A stretch of 26,657 nt of DNA from a virus, in IMG/VR virus record IMGVR_UViG_3300005346_000066, positions 1 through 26,657 of that record. One strand, 5' to 3'. Made by a program: the position numbers and the translations under genes. The notes under the pieces are model-generated. The model had not been told where the DNA came from and did no database searches. It saw only the letters and a program-made list of their open reading frames with translations. The stretch's first letter is position 1; each line of letters starts with the position of its first letter. Positions 7,032-15,427 of this stretch are shown piece by piece.

Positions 7032-9612
7032 ATGGCGCGTAATATAGATGATTTCTGGAAGATACTTGCAGAAATTAAAGGCGAGACAACTGATTTAACA
7101 GAAGCAGTTAAAGCTATAGCTAAAAATGAAAAAACTACTTCTGAAAGATTATTTGGTAATATTATTGATCAAGTCGCCTTTAATTCTCAAGATTATCAAC
7201 GATTGAGAAGTTTTCTAAGAGATTGGTACGCAGCCCACAGAACAGTCACTTCATTTCAATCTAATATATCTGATATTTATCAGATGCCAAATGATCAACT
7301 TGATATTTTATTTCAAAGTTTTGGTTATGACCTTTCCGCTATATTAAAATATCCAACCAATAATGAAACCCCTACAAATAAAATTAACTTCTTTTTAGAT
7401 TTAGTGAATCTTTATAAAATTAAAGGTAGCCCTCAAGCAATAGTTGATGTTTTACAATATTATGGTATTACTGATGTTGATGTTTATGAGCTATCTTTAC
7501 AGTTTGATGAACGAGCTAGTAAGGATCCTAATGATCTAATTTTTAAAGGAAATATTGTAGCTGGAACAACTACTGATACATCGCATATATATTTACCATT
7601 TGATGTACTGACAACAGGAGATCCACATTGGCTACAAACTGAATCTCAAATTAGAAACTTATTTCAACAAAATAAAATCAATTTTCCATCTCAATCCCCA
7701 TACTTTGCGGTTAAACCATTATTTGATGAAGAAGCTACAGATGCCGCAACCGGTATGTTATCTAGAAGAGTTCAAGATCAATATGCTGATTGGATTAGTG
7801 GTGGAGGAGATCCAGAAGATACTACTCCAATATTACCTCAAGATGCCATTATAACAATTACTGGTGATCAATGCTCGTTGTTAACTTTATATTTATCAAC
7901 TATTTATATCTTTAATAAAGAATGGACCGTTGGTGCTCCTGCTAATAGATTTGTTTGTTATGATGGTACAAATGTTAATGCTAGTGACATAATGGATGAA
8001 TTTAGGGATGTAACTGCAAAAGTTAATACAAGACTAGAATGGAAAATACAGTGGAATAAATATTTAGATTTATTTACAAGAAGCATTACTTCTAATTTCT
8101 TACAGGTTCATAATGATGCCAGAGATATTCTTGAAACGTTAAATCCGACGGTTAAAAATAATCTTGATAATTTATCATCATCCAACGTTACTATTTTAGG
8201 TACTCTATTAACAGACTTAGGAGAATGGGTAAGAAATAATATTAGTTTTGGTTTTATAAATATGAGTTATATTTTGTTTGGTATTGACTCATTGTTTGCA
8301 GGGCTTACAAATATTATAGATTTTTTTAAACCTTATAGAGCTAGACTTATTCCATTAGAACTTATTCAAATACGAAATAGATTATTTAACTCTATAATTG
8401 TTGAAGATAGTTTTACAACTGATATTGAAGAAAATATTCATGATTTTCTAACTGGAGATAGTATCCCATGTTGTGCCGATTCAACAACCTGTTTACATTA
8501 TTCTAGAGATACATATGATTGTGGTTCATGGCATGATATAGGTGCTGTTACTGATTTACCACAAGATCTATTTATAGAGTTACAAGATAATATTTATGAT
8601 TCTATGAGATGCCCTCATGGTGATACAACTGCAGGTTTTGTAGTATCTGAAGTAATAGCATTAAATCTTATTGAAAGCGTACCTTCTAATGTAACATCCT
8701 TTTTCGTTGACTTTCCAATTGCTGAAAAAGATACAGATTATGCTTTGACAGTAAATTTATCTAATGTGGTGGATGCTACTTCAATTTATTCTTATATTAT
8801 AACTAATAAGACTACATTGGGATTTGAAATTCTATTTTCAGGAATTATAGATTCTGGTCATTACTTTATTTCTTATGACACAGACATAGATAGAAATGAT
8901 ATTTCTGATTGTACTCCTTTATCTAATGGAGATACCACAAAAACTGTAACCTTTGCAGTACCAGAAGTAGATAATGATTATTCTATTGCATTAGGAATTT
9001 CTAATGTGGATGATCCAACTCCGTCAATATATAGTTATTCTATTATTGCTAAAACAGTAAATGGATTTACTGTACAATTTTCAAGTCCAATTGATTCTAA
9101 TAACTATAAATTAAATTGGATAGCAAGTAGAATTAATAATGATATAGAAGATTTATCTTTGGGAATGCCTTCGGTCACTATTGCTCTTCCGACACCTCAA
9201 GTCAATGATAATTATGGAATTAGTTTAAGTCTAATAAATACGATTGATTCTTCTTCGACAATTATTCCCTTTATTGTAACTAATAAAACAATCACAGACT
9301 TTGAAGTCTACTTTTTAGTCAACCTTTTAGATTCAGATAATTTTGCACTATTATGGCATCTTCCTTTTGTTTCTTCATCAACTGCTGCAGAATTTTAACT
9401 ATTATCAAAGTGGTGGTTTTAGAGATTTCGATGGGGTACCTTCATCTGATAGTACAGGTAATGATGTTTATGTTGCTGGAACTGAAGGGTTATTTGACTG
9501 TACTCATGGTTTTGATCTAGTGCAAATTCAAATTGAAGACATTACAAGATTTATATTACAAGAGACTGGTTTCTATCTACTTCAAGAAAATGGAGGTAGA
9601 CTTGTCCCCTAA
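7032..9612 (+). CDS. Large tail/baseplate protein, P2 gpI-like N-region with three C-terminal beta repeats (one frame break)
   Basis: The frame stops at a TAA inside AATTTTAA. Removing one T from 9393-9396 extends it to 9612 and gives 859 aa. Residues ~60-160 (QMPNDQLDILFQSFGYDL ... NLYKIKGSPQAIVDVLQYYG) resemble the P2 gpI/tail-protein-I fold with its LY.IKGSP motif. Residues ~470-530 are Cys-rich (CCADSTTC, CGSW, CPHG). Three ~70-residue repeats follow at about residues 545-618, 633-698 and 711-776, each with V.F..P..D.DY, ..L.N..D, a Y-rich strand, a KT..GF/F.V.F strand and IDS.NY. The C-terminus ends with FILQETGFYLLQENGG, a motif found at ends of phage tail proteins. The repeats are probably receptor- or glycan-binding sandwiches. 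Confidence 0.65.
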
Positions 9613-9690
9613 TTTATACCTACCTTAGTAGTTTCTAACTTATTAAATGTAGTTTATTTCCATGGTGTTACAGGTAGATAACTTTATTTT

Positions 9691-9712
9691 TTAGAACAAA
9701 ATAATAAAAAAT
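9691..9712 (+). promoter_or_regulatory. Candidate phage promoter element (TTAGAACA type)
   Basis: TTAGAACAAAATAATAAA lies just upstream of the phosphoesterase ribosome-binding site and matches the elements at 11490, 12517 and 18476. The TATAAA-like core is weaker here (AATAATAAA). Confidence 0.35.
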
Positions 9713-9724
9713 AAGGAGATATTA

Positions 9725-10642
9725 ATGCCAACTTTAAAAGAAGAAATTTTACATTTAGGAAAAGATACTTTATTAACAAATGAAGAAATTTCGAAGGTAC
9801 TAAATTGTTCAACACGAACCGTAAATAAATATGCAGGGTCTTATACAAAAAGATGTAAGGCAAAATCAGGACAAGGGTCTGACCCATTAGAGATACAAAG
9901 AACAATTTTATTACCTGACATTCACTATCCTTATTATGATGTGAAAGTAATGGAATCTGTAGAACAGTTTATTCTAGATTACAATCCTGATGAAATTGTT
10001 TATATGGGTGATCAAATGTCTCTAGATTGTATTTCTGGATGGAACAAAAGCAAACCCTTATTGAAAGAAGGAAAACGATTAATAAAAGAGTATGAGGAAT
10101 TTGATGAAGCTATATTAAAAGTACATGAAAGCATAACTTCGTCAGATACTCGTCGTACATTTATGATGGGAAATCATGAACAAAGGGTTGCGTGGTATGT
10201 TCAAGCATATCCTGAATTAGATGGTATTGTAGATATTGATAGAAATCTAAAGTTAACTGAAAGAGGTTATAAGGTAATACCTTTTAATGGGGTTTATAAA
10301 CTTGGTAAGTTAAATGTTATACACGGTTTTTATTGGAATAAATATCATGCAGCTAAAACAGTAGAAGCATTTGAAGGTAACGTTGTTTATTGTCATGTTC
10401 ATAATCCTCAAATGTATGCTAAAGTTAGTCCATTAGACCAAAAGGGATATCATACTGCAACTTCACTTCCTTGTCTTTGTAATATCAAACCTGATTATAA
10501 AAGAAATGCTCCAAATTTTTGGCTGAATGGTTTTGGTATTGTTGAACATTTACCAGCAACCGGATTTTTCAACCTTTATACTATTATAATAATTGAAGGG
10601 TGCTTTATGTATAATGGTACATACTATGGAAAAAATCTTTAG
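9725..10642 (+). CDS. Calcineurin-like metallophosphoesterase with N-terminal helix-turn-helix
   Basis: 305 aa. The metallophosphoesterase motifs are complete and in order: D65-x-H67 (LLPDIHYP), G95-D96 (YMGDQMSLD), G149-N150-H151-E152 (MMGNHEQR), H200 (NVIHGF) and H224-x-H226 (YCHVHNP), where Cys replaces the usual Gly of GHxH. Residues ~5-40 (LTNEEISKVLNCSTRTVNKYAG) look like a small helix-turn-helix, suggesting DNA or RNA binding. Phosphomono- or diesterase activity on nucleic acid or nucleotides is likely; the exact substrate is unknown. The ribosome-binding site is AAGGAG. It is preceded by a TTAGAACA-type promoter element and followed by the minus-strand structured terminator, so it may be a single-gene unit. 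Confidence 0.85.
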   Translation: MPTLKEEILHLGKDTLLTNEEISKVLNCSTRTVNKYAGSYTKRCKAKSGQGSDPLEIQRTILLPDIHYPYYDVKVMESVEQFILDYNPDEIVYMGDQMSLDCISGWNKSKPLLKEGKRLIKEYEEFDEAILKVHESITSSDTRRTFMMGNHEQRVAWYVQAYPELDGIVDIDRNLKLTERGYKVIPFNGVYKLGKLNVIHGFYWNKYHAAKTVEAFEGNVVYCHVHNPQMYAKVSPLDQKGYHTATSLPCLCNIKPDYKRNAPNFWLNGFGIVEHLPATGFFNLYTIIIIEGCFMYNGTYYGKNL

Positions 10643-10738
10643 AAAAAAAAAAGAAGTGGGGTGAGTTAATCACCAATCTGGAACGGGCACCAGGTTAACT
10701 CGACCCAGAAATCCCCCAGTCCAGCCCCCCCACTTCTT
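10641..10738 (-). terminator. GC-rich branched terminator / structured RNA
   Basis: Nested inverted repeats: AAGAAGTGGGG (10651-10661) pairs with CCCCACTTCTT (10728-10738); GAGTTAA (10663-10669) with TTAACTC (10695-10701); CTGG (10678-10681) with CCAG (10690-10693). Read on the minus strand, the outer stem is followed by a run of about ten T, so it can terminate the microprotein operon. The ~26-nt C/G-rich strand between the outer and middle stems is unusual for a simple terminator and hints at a stable RNA. Confidence 0.6.
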
Positions 10739-10759
10739 ATGCTTCAGCACGTTAGTGCT

Positions 10760-11011
10760 TTAGCAATCTCCTTTTCCAAGCTCACCAGTTTTCGGGCCTG
10801 TTCCCGCCCCTGGTGCTCCACCGTTTCCTCCACCTTGTCCATTTTTGGGTCCTTGCGCCCCATCTGGAGGTCCTGTTCCATCACCTTTTGGCATACTTTT
10901 TTCACCTCCTTTCATTTGAAATTTCTGAGGGAGGAGTTGCATAAGGGGCACCACACCATGATCCGTCAATGCGTCCTTCGTATGTCCTTCCTTAAGTCTT
11001 ACATTAAACAT
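10760..11011 (-). CDS. Gly/Pro-rich small protein, DUF5320-like C-terminal half
   Basis: 83 aa from ATG 11011, with a strong internal ribosome-binding site (AAAGGAGGTGA) nine bases before an in-frame ATG at 10894, which would give a 44-aa product. The 44-aa part begins MPKGDGTGPPDGAQGPKNG, is rich in Gly, Pro and Asn and ends in Cys. It resembles short DUF5320-type proteins that start MPRGDGTGP. The upstream 39 residues (EGHTKDALTDHGVVPLMQLL) look like a different small domain, so this may be two overlapping products or a fusion. GC content is clearly higher than in the neighbours. Function unknown. Confidence 0.5.
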   Translation of the reverse strand: MFNVRLKEGHTKDALTDHGVVPLMQLLPQKFQMKGGEKSMPKGDGTGPPDGAQGPKNGQGGGNGGAPGAGTGPKTGELGKGDC

Positions 11012-11036
11012 CTTCTTTCCCTCAGAAAAGTTTTAA

Positions 11037-11162
11037 TTAAGCATTTGATTCTGCCCTTACAGCTATAAATGACTTTATCGTTCCAATGATAACACAAATA
11101 AATAACGCGACCGATAGCACTATGGGTATAATATACCATCTTCCAGAAATAAAATTACCTAT
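11037..11162 (-). CDS. Possible third single-TM microprotein, start unclear
   Basis: The frame is open directly after the stop of the 11163-11270 gene and encodes a strong TM segment (WYIIPIVLSVALFICVIIGTI) followed by a basic tail. No good start is visible: the first codon after the stop is ATA, and a GTG lies inside the TM segment. A mutated or miscalled base could have removed its ATG. Confidence 0.3.
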   Translation of the reverse strand: MGNFISGRWYIIPIVLSVALFICVIIGTIKSFIAVRAESNA

Positions 11163-11270
11163 TTAAAATCTTTTCTGAATGGTATTCCAATCTAGTAGTG
11201 CAAAAGTAAATATCGCCGCAAAAGAACCGCTTAAGAAAGAGCAAAATGTTAATACAATTAAGTGTGGCAT
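11163..11270 (-). CDS. 35-aa single-TM microprotein
   Basis: The ATG at 11270 has an ideal ribosome-binding site (GGAGGATATT). The product is almost entirely hydrophobic (LIVLTFCSFLSGSFAAIFTF), ending in the short basic tail NTIQKRF. It is the second gene of the minus-strand microprotein operon, 13 nt after the first. Single-TM peptides of this size can act as holin regulators, toxins or superinfection factors; the sequence does not decide between these. Confidence 0.55.
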   Translation of the reverse strand: MPHLIVLTFCSFLSGSFAAIFTFALLDWNTIQKRF

Positions 11271-11283
11271 AATATCCTCCATA

Positions 11284-11433
11284 TCAAAAATAAAATACAA
11301 TTGCTCCTACTAAAAATCCCACTACAAATGATAACACGAATACTATGATACCAATATTTCTGGCTCGTTTTCTCAAATGTCTACCTAAATAAAAATATGC
11401 TTCATCAACTCCCTTTTTCCTTTTAAATACCAT
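11284..11433 (-). CDS. 49-aa single-TM microprotein with basic N-terminus
   Basis: The ATG at 11433 follows AAAGGAAATAAAT. The N-terminal half is strongly basic (FKRKKG ... GRHLRKRARN) and precedes one TM segment (IGIIVFVLSFVVGFLVGAIVF). The positive charges predict an N-in orientation. It is the first gene of the minus-strand operon, 35 nt from the conserved promoter element at 11469-11492. No family recognised. Confidence 0.55.
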   Translation of the reverse strand: MVFKRKKGVDEAYFYLGRHLRKRARNIGIIVFVLSFVVGFLVGAIVFYF

Positions 11434-11468
11434 ATTTATTTCCTTTCAAAAATAACAAGTTTTAATCC

Positions 11469-11492
11469 TTCACTTATTTATATATATAGTTA
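11469..11492 (-). promoter_or_regulatory. Conserved minus-strand promoter element, copy 1
   Basis: A 24-bp element identical at 23 of 24 positions to 18421-18444. On the minus strand it includes TATATATAAATAAGTGAA, with a T4-late-like TATAAATA core. It lies 35 nt before the first ATG of the microprotein operon, almost the same distance as copy 2 from its operon. Confidence 0.55.
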
Positions 11493-11510
11493 GAACATAA
11501 TATAAATGTA
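11490..11510 (+). promoter_or_regulatory. Candidate plus-strand promoter element (TTAGAACA type)
   Basis: TTAGAACATAATATAAATG, back to back with the minus-strand element, in the 158-nt divergent gap upstream of the zinc-ribbon gene. It matches the 12517 and 18476 copies, with a TATAAA core. Confidence 0.5.
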
Positions 11511-11530
11511 TTACCTATGTGATAGTCTCA

Positions 11531-11568
11531 ACAGACTTTAAGCAAAAAAAAGAGGTCTTTAAGTCTGT
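11531..11568 (+). other. Leader hairpin upstream of the zinc-ribbon gene
   Basis: ACAGACTT (11531-11538) pairs with AAGTCTGT (11561-11568) around a purine-rich loop containing eight A. It lies between the promoter element and the AAGGAGGA site of the 11592 gene, so it would be in the 5' leader. It could stabilise the mRNA or attenuate it. There is no T-run directly after it. Confidence 0.4.
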
Positions 11569-11591
11569 GACCTGTTAAGGAGGAATCTATC

Positions 11592-12434
11592 ATGACTTAT
11601 AAAGATCATTTCGTTGTTGAAGTTAAATGTAAAGGCAAAATTCTTCGAGTTAAGGATGATGCTGTTTACCTACCTTTTGGAAGTGAATATTCACTTCTTC
11701 TAAAAAATCTCAATTCAAAGAGAGCATCTGTTAAAATTCATATTGATGGTCAAGACGTTCTTGATTATAGTTCACTTATTTTAGATACTAACTCGTCTAC
11801 TGAACTTAAAGGTTTTTTGAAAGGTTCAATTGCTACCAATAGTTTTAAGTTTATCAAAAAAACAAAAGAAATTCAGGAGCATAGAGGTGATAAAATTGAC
11901 GATGGTTTAATTAGAGTAGAATTTGCTTTTGAAAAACCAAAACCTAAAACTATAATTCATGAGGACCATCACCACCATCACCACCATCATGATTATTGGC
12001 ATTGGTGGCCAAATTGGACTTATACTAGTAAAGATATTAATGACATTCCAATTGCAAGATTTTGTGATAGCGGAACTGGAAAATCACAAGATGGAGCAGA
12101 AACTGTTCATGCATATAATTGTTCTAATAATATGTCTCGTTCAATTTCAAATGTGGTAGAAGATTCTTTGGGTGTTGAATCTTTGGGTGTTCCTCTTGAT
12201 GAAGAAGGAATTACTGTAAAAGGATCTGAATGTTATCAATCCTTTAGATATGGTTCTATTGGAGAGTTAGAGCAACCAGAAGTTATTATTATTAATCTCA
12301 AGGGTTTAAAAGATACTGGTACAGTCGTTGAACAACCAGTAACTGTTAAAAACAAACTAACTTGTCCAACTTGTGGAACCAAATCAAAGTCGTCATATAA
12401 ATATTGTCCAAATTGTGGTACATATTTAGAGTAA
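11592..12434 (+). CDS. Zinc-ribbon protein with natural His8 stretch, probable virion protein
   Basis: 280 aa after AAGGAGGA. Residues 1-115 form a beta-rich domain (KGKILRVKDD, YSLLLKNLNSKRASVKIHIDGQDV, HRGDKIDDGLIRVEFAFEK). Residues 126-133 are eight consecutive His, followed by an aromatic patch (DYWHWWPNW). Residues ~205-250 (EEGITVKGSECYQSFRYGSIGEL) are another conserved-looking block. The C-terminus is a zinc ribbon, C258-P-T-C261 and C272-P-N-C275. I recall this overall arrangement from large tailed phages as an unnamed conserved protein. It is a probable structural or capsid-associated protein, from its place next to the sheath operon. Strong promoter, leader and terminator signals surround it, so it is likely an independent, highly expressed unit. 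Confidence 0.65.
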   Translation: MTYKDHFVVEVKCKGKILRVKDDAVYLPFGSEYSLLLKNLNSKRASVKIHIDGQDVLDYSSLILDTNSSTELKGFLKGSIATNSFKFIKKTKEIQEHRGDKIDDGLIRVEFAFEKPKPKTIIHEDHHHHHHHHDYWHWWPNWTYTSKDINDIPIARFCDSGTGKSQDGAETVHAYNCSNNMSRSISNVVEDSLGVESLGVPLDEEGITVKGSECYQSFRYGSIGELEQPEVIIINLKGLKDTGTVVEQPVTVKNKLTCPTCGTKSKSSYKYCPNCGTYLE

Positions 12435-12456
12435 TAAATAAAACATAGGTAATATA

Positions 12457-12492
12457 TGGGTTGTAGATATTGTGTCTGCAACCCATTTTTTT
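12457..12492 (+). terminator. Rho-independent terminator after the zinc-ribbon gene
   Basis: An 11-bp stem TGGGTTGTAGA / TCTGCAACCCA (one T-G pair) with a 7-nt loop, followed by seven T. It is 23 nt after the stop codon. Confidence 0.85.
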
Positions 12493-12516
12493 CGTCAGTA
12501 CTAAACCTTGTAGAAA

Positions 12517-12539
12517 TTAAGAACAAAATATAAAGTATA
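12517..12539 (+). promoter_or_regulatory. Candidate phage promoter element (TTAAGAACA type)
   Basis: TTAAGAACAAAATATAAAG lies between the terminator at 12492 and the gene at 12570. It is nearly identical to the 18476 copy and sits where a new transcript must start. Confidence 0.55.
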
Positions 12540-12569
12540 TCACCACCGATTTTAGAGGGAAATAATATA

Positions 12570-13264
12570 ATGACAAAGAAAATACAAACGATAGAAGTAG
12601 TCGCCAGAGATTATTATGGTGAGGAATGTTTAGCAGATAGATGTAATATGGGGGATAAAGTTATAGAGAGAAAAACACCTCATGGTTATGTCGAGATTTA
12701 TGAGGTGGATGAGAACAATAAGAAGAAATTAGTTGGAAAAAGTAATTTAGTTTTATATCAAGGAAGAGAAATGTTAGCTCAAAGACTAGTGAATATAGCT
12801 AACAGTAATGTTACACCAACAAAAGATGAATTTATAAGTTGGTTTGGTGTTGGTGATGGTGGTGTTATTCCAGGTGATCCTCTGAACCCATCAGCTCCCC
12901 ACTTTTAACTGATATAGACCTATCATCTAGAGTTATGATAACAGCCACGGATTCCTCTGCTGCTGATTATCATACTATATCTTCGGGTTATCCAAAAGAA
13001 GGTTATTATAAGATTCCATTTGATTCAGTTGAATTTGAGCAAGATTCTTTAAATGATGATATGTGGTTAGTTCTTAAAATTCAAACTACTTTAACAGCTG
13101 ATTATGCTAATGGGGAACAAATAAGTGAGGCTGGGTTGTTTTCTGCTGAATCTGCATTAGGAGGATATTCTGGTCAATTCAGTTTATTTGCAAGAGTTAC
13201 TTTTCCATCAATTGTTAAAACTTCCGATAGAAGACTTATCTTCTCTTGGTATTTATATGTATAA
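12570..13264 (+). CDS. Probable virion protein upstream of the sheath (frame broken)
   Basis: The frame stops after SAPHF. Removing one C from 12897-12900 and one T from 12903-12906 joins it to the downstream frame, giving 230 aa with the bridge PSAPTLTDIDLSS. Features are an N-terminal charged region (VEIYEVDENNKKKLVGKSNL), a GVGDGGVIPGDP loop, and beta-strands ending in GEQISEAGLFSAE, FSLFARVTFPSIVK and RRLIFSWYLYV. This EAGLF / FARVTF pattern is common in phage structural proteins near tail genes. The exact role is unknown. It precedes the sheath gene and has its own promoter-like element. Confidence 0.55.
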
Positions 13265-13300
13265 TATTTAAAATTTTATAGTTACTAGAAAAGATTAGAA

Positions 13301-13403
13301 AGCGTATTCAAAAAACAAAGAGAGAAGTTTAATTAGAACCAAATTGTGTTTTAAGAAGATTTTGAATTAATTTAAAAATAAAAAATAATATGGAGGATAC
13401 GCT
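13301..13403 (+). promoter_or_regulatory. Possible sheath leader pairing that covers the start region
   Basis: AGCGTATTC (13301-13309) can pair over nine bases, with one G-T, with GGATACGCT (13395-13403). That segment lies between the GGAGG site (13392-13396) and the sheath ATG at 13405. The 13265-13404 gap otherwise holds only an imperfect TTAGAACC string near 13335. Pairing would partly hide the ribosome-binding site. Confidence 0.25.
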
Positions 13404-13404
13404 A

Positions 13405-15372
13405 ATGGCTAACGTTAGTCCCGGTGTTTTACACCAAAATTTATAGACCTTTTCCCAATTTTGTCCAAGCTGTCCCATCTACAATTGGTTTTTATCTCTG
13501 CCTTTAACAGAAAAAAGGTGAAGATAATGTCCTGAAGTTTTATCGGATCTAGAGCAGACTTTTATTGCGGAGTTTTGGGGAACCAGATATTGCAACATAT
13601 GGAAAAAATTATGGACAAGGACCATATTTTGCATATAACTATTTAGGTGAATCTGGTGCTTTATTTTTCCTACGAGCTTTACCTGATAATGCTGCATATT
13701 CTAATATAAGAATTGATGCACTTTTAGGGGCTGGTGATACTACGGCTTCTATGCAAATAACATATATAGATGGGATAAATGCTGAAACTGAATTTGGAAC
13801 TAATCTACAAAATGTTGGGAGTACATACCCAATTTGCTTTATTTATCCAATTGGAAGGGGTCAGTGGTATAATAAATTATCTATTAGATTAACAGAGGTT
13901 GCAAATCCAACTCTCTGGGATACTTATATTTTAGATATTTATGAAAGACAGTCAGATGGTCAAGATGTTATAATTGAGTCGTTTGAAGTTTCATTTGATC
14001 CTAAGGCAAGAGACACAGCTGGAGATTCTATTTGGATCGTTGATATTTTAAATCTTTATTCTGCAGTTTTAAATGCAACAATGTATAAGAATGAAGCTCT
14101 GGAACAATTCTCAGCTGGTTATGATGAAAATGTCAAAGTTTATGATAAAGATATTGGAACAACATCAGTTGTCTTAACAGGTGGCTCTGCTTCAATTACA
14201 GATAATAAGCAGGATTTCGTTGATTGGGAAACTGGAAACCCATCTCTCAAGGATTATACTGTAACAGCTAAAGATGCTAGAGGAAATGAAATTTGGGGTT
14301 GGTTAGGAGTTGCTGGAGGTACAGATAATGATACTATCACTGTATTTAGTGATAGAGCTTTAACAACTCAATCATGGAATGGAGCAACTACAACTTTTTG
14401 ATGCAGCAACTGACATTGAATATAGAATCAAAAGATCTTATGGTTCTATTGCTCAAGCTTTTTACTTCATCTGAACCGATACCATTAAAAAAAGGAAGTG
14501 AAGGTGATTTGTTAGAAGCTGATGGTTCATTAGATACTGCTGAAGCAACAACTTTATTGAACCAAGCATATTCTGGTATCATTGATGACTCAGTTCTTGA
14601 TAATGAAAATACTTACTTCTCTATGGTATTTGATTGTGGTTATCCATCAGATGTTAAATCAGCTATCAGTACTTTATGCCAGACAAGACGTGACTGTGTT
14701 GGTATTTTAGATAATGGTGATAATTCAACAGTTAATTTAGCACTAGATGCAAGAAATAATGATCATACTTTTAATACTTATTTTGTTGCTCTTTATGAGT
14801 CATATAATAAAATATTTGATTCATTTACTGGTCAAGATATGTGGGTATCGCCCGTTTATCATATGTCATATCTGTTACCGAGAAATGATGCTGTTGCCGA
14901 GCTTTGGTATGCTGCTGCTGGTTTTAATAGAGCAGCCATTGATACAATTAAAGAAATGAGATTTAACCCAAGACTAGGTGAAAGAGATCAACTGTATCTA
15001 AAACAACTTAATCCAATTGTTAAATTTAATCCTGGTTATGTTGTTTGGGGTCAGTTAACATCTCAAGCAAAAGCAAGTGCACTTCAAGACTTGAATATTG
15101 TTAGACTGGTTCTATATATTAAGAGAGCATTTGAAGACTTTTGCCGTTTCTTTATTTTCGAGCAAAATGATGCTATTACTTGGTCTCTTGTGTCTTCACA
15201 ACTAATTGATTTTCTTGAAGTAATCAAAAGGAAACGTGGATTATATAATTATTCAGTAGAGGTTAGTGCTACAGAATATAGAAAGAAAAACAAAAACGTT
15301 TACAATGTTAACGTAACATTAGAACCAACAAGAGTTGTTGAGAAGATTGAACTTAATTTCTTTATTCAATAA
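13405..15372 (+). CDS. Contractile tail sheath protein (T4 gp18-like; many single-base breaks)
   Basis: Removing twelve single extra bases restores a 651-aa protein starting MANVSPGVYTKIIDLSQFVQ, a typical sheath N-terminus. Ten of the extras lie in 13427-13576, all but one in T runs; two more are in the T5 runs at 14395-14399 and 14459-14463. The central region is intact (FLRALPDNAAYSN, GRGQWYNKLSIRL, FEVSFDPKA). The C-terminal sheath hallmark is present: LNIVRLVLYIKRAFEDFCRF-FIFEQNDAITWSLV ... RKRGLYNYSVEVSATE. The protein forms the contracting outer tube around the tail tube. The tube gene lies 3.7 kb downstream, separated from it by the minus-strand cargo operon. GGAGG at 13392 sets the start. 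Confidence 0.9.
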
Positions 15373-15379
15373 TTAAAAC

Positions 15380-15420
15380 AAAAAAAAGAGCTGCTCAAGA
15401 ATAAATCTTGAGTGGCTCTT
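15380..15420. terminator. Bidirectional terminator between convergent sheath and CreA-like genes
   Basis: A 15-bp stem, AAGAGCTGCTCAAGA (15386-15400) with TCTTGAGTGGCTCTT (15406-15420), two G-T pairs and a 5-nt loop. On the minus strand it is followed by a long T run (A run at 15380-15387). On the plus strand the tail is TCTT, so termination should be stronger for the minus operon. Confidence 0.85.
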
Positions 15421-15427
15421 TCTTCCG

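Noticed and set aside
9613-9690. Terminator after the large tail gene
   Set aside because: Only a 6-bp CTACCT/AGGTAG match over a long loop, with no adjacent T run of the right placement.
10651-10738. tRNA or tmRNA in the GC-rich structured region
   Set aside because: The stems do not fit a cloverleaf: there is no TTCGA-type T-loop arm, no anticodon arm and no CCA-adjacent acceptor of 7 bp.
10739-11068. Plus-strand 109-aa open frame opposite the Gly/Pro-rich gene
   Set aside because: It is the reverse of the minus-strand gene, which has strong ribosome-binding sites and a DUF5320-like product; the plus frame has low-complexity composition and no site.
12236-12526. Minus-strand 96-aa frame across the zinc-ribbon gene end and terminator
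   Set aside because: Overlaps the zinc-ribbon coding sequence and a strong terminator; Cys/Tyr-rich antisense composition.
13265-13404. A gene in the gap before the sheath
   Set aside because: No frame with a start and ribosome-binding site; only an imperfect promoter-like string and the possible leader pairing were seen.
13427-13576. Translational frameshifting as the explanation for the sheath breaks
   Set aside because: Ten shifts in 50 codons at ordinary short runs could not give useful amounts of an abundant protein; an artefact or an RNA-level change is more credible.
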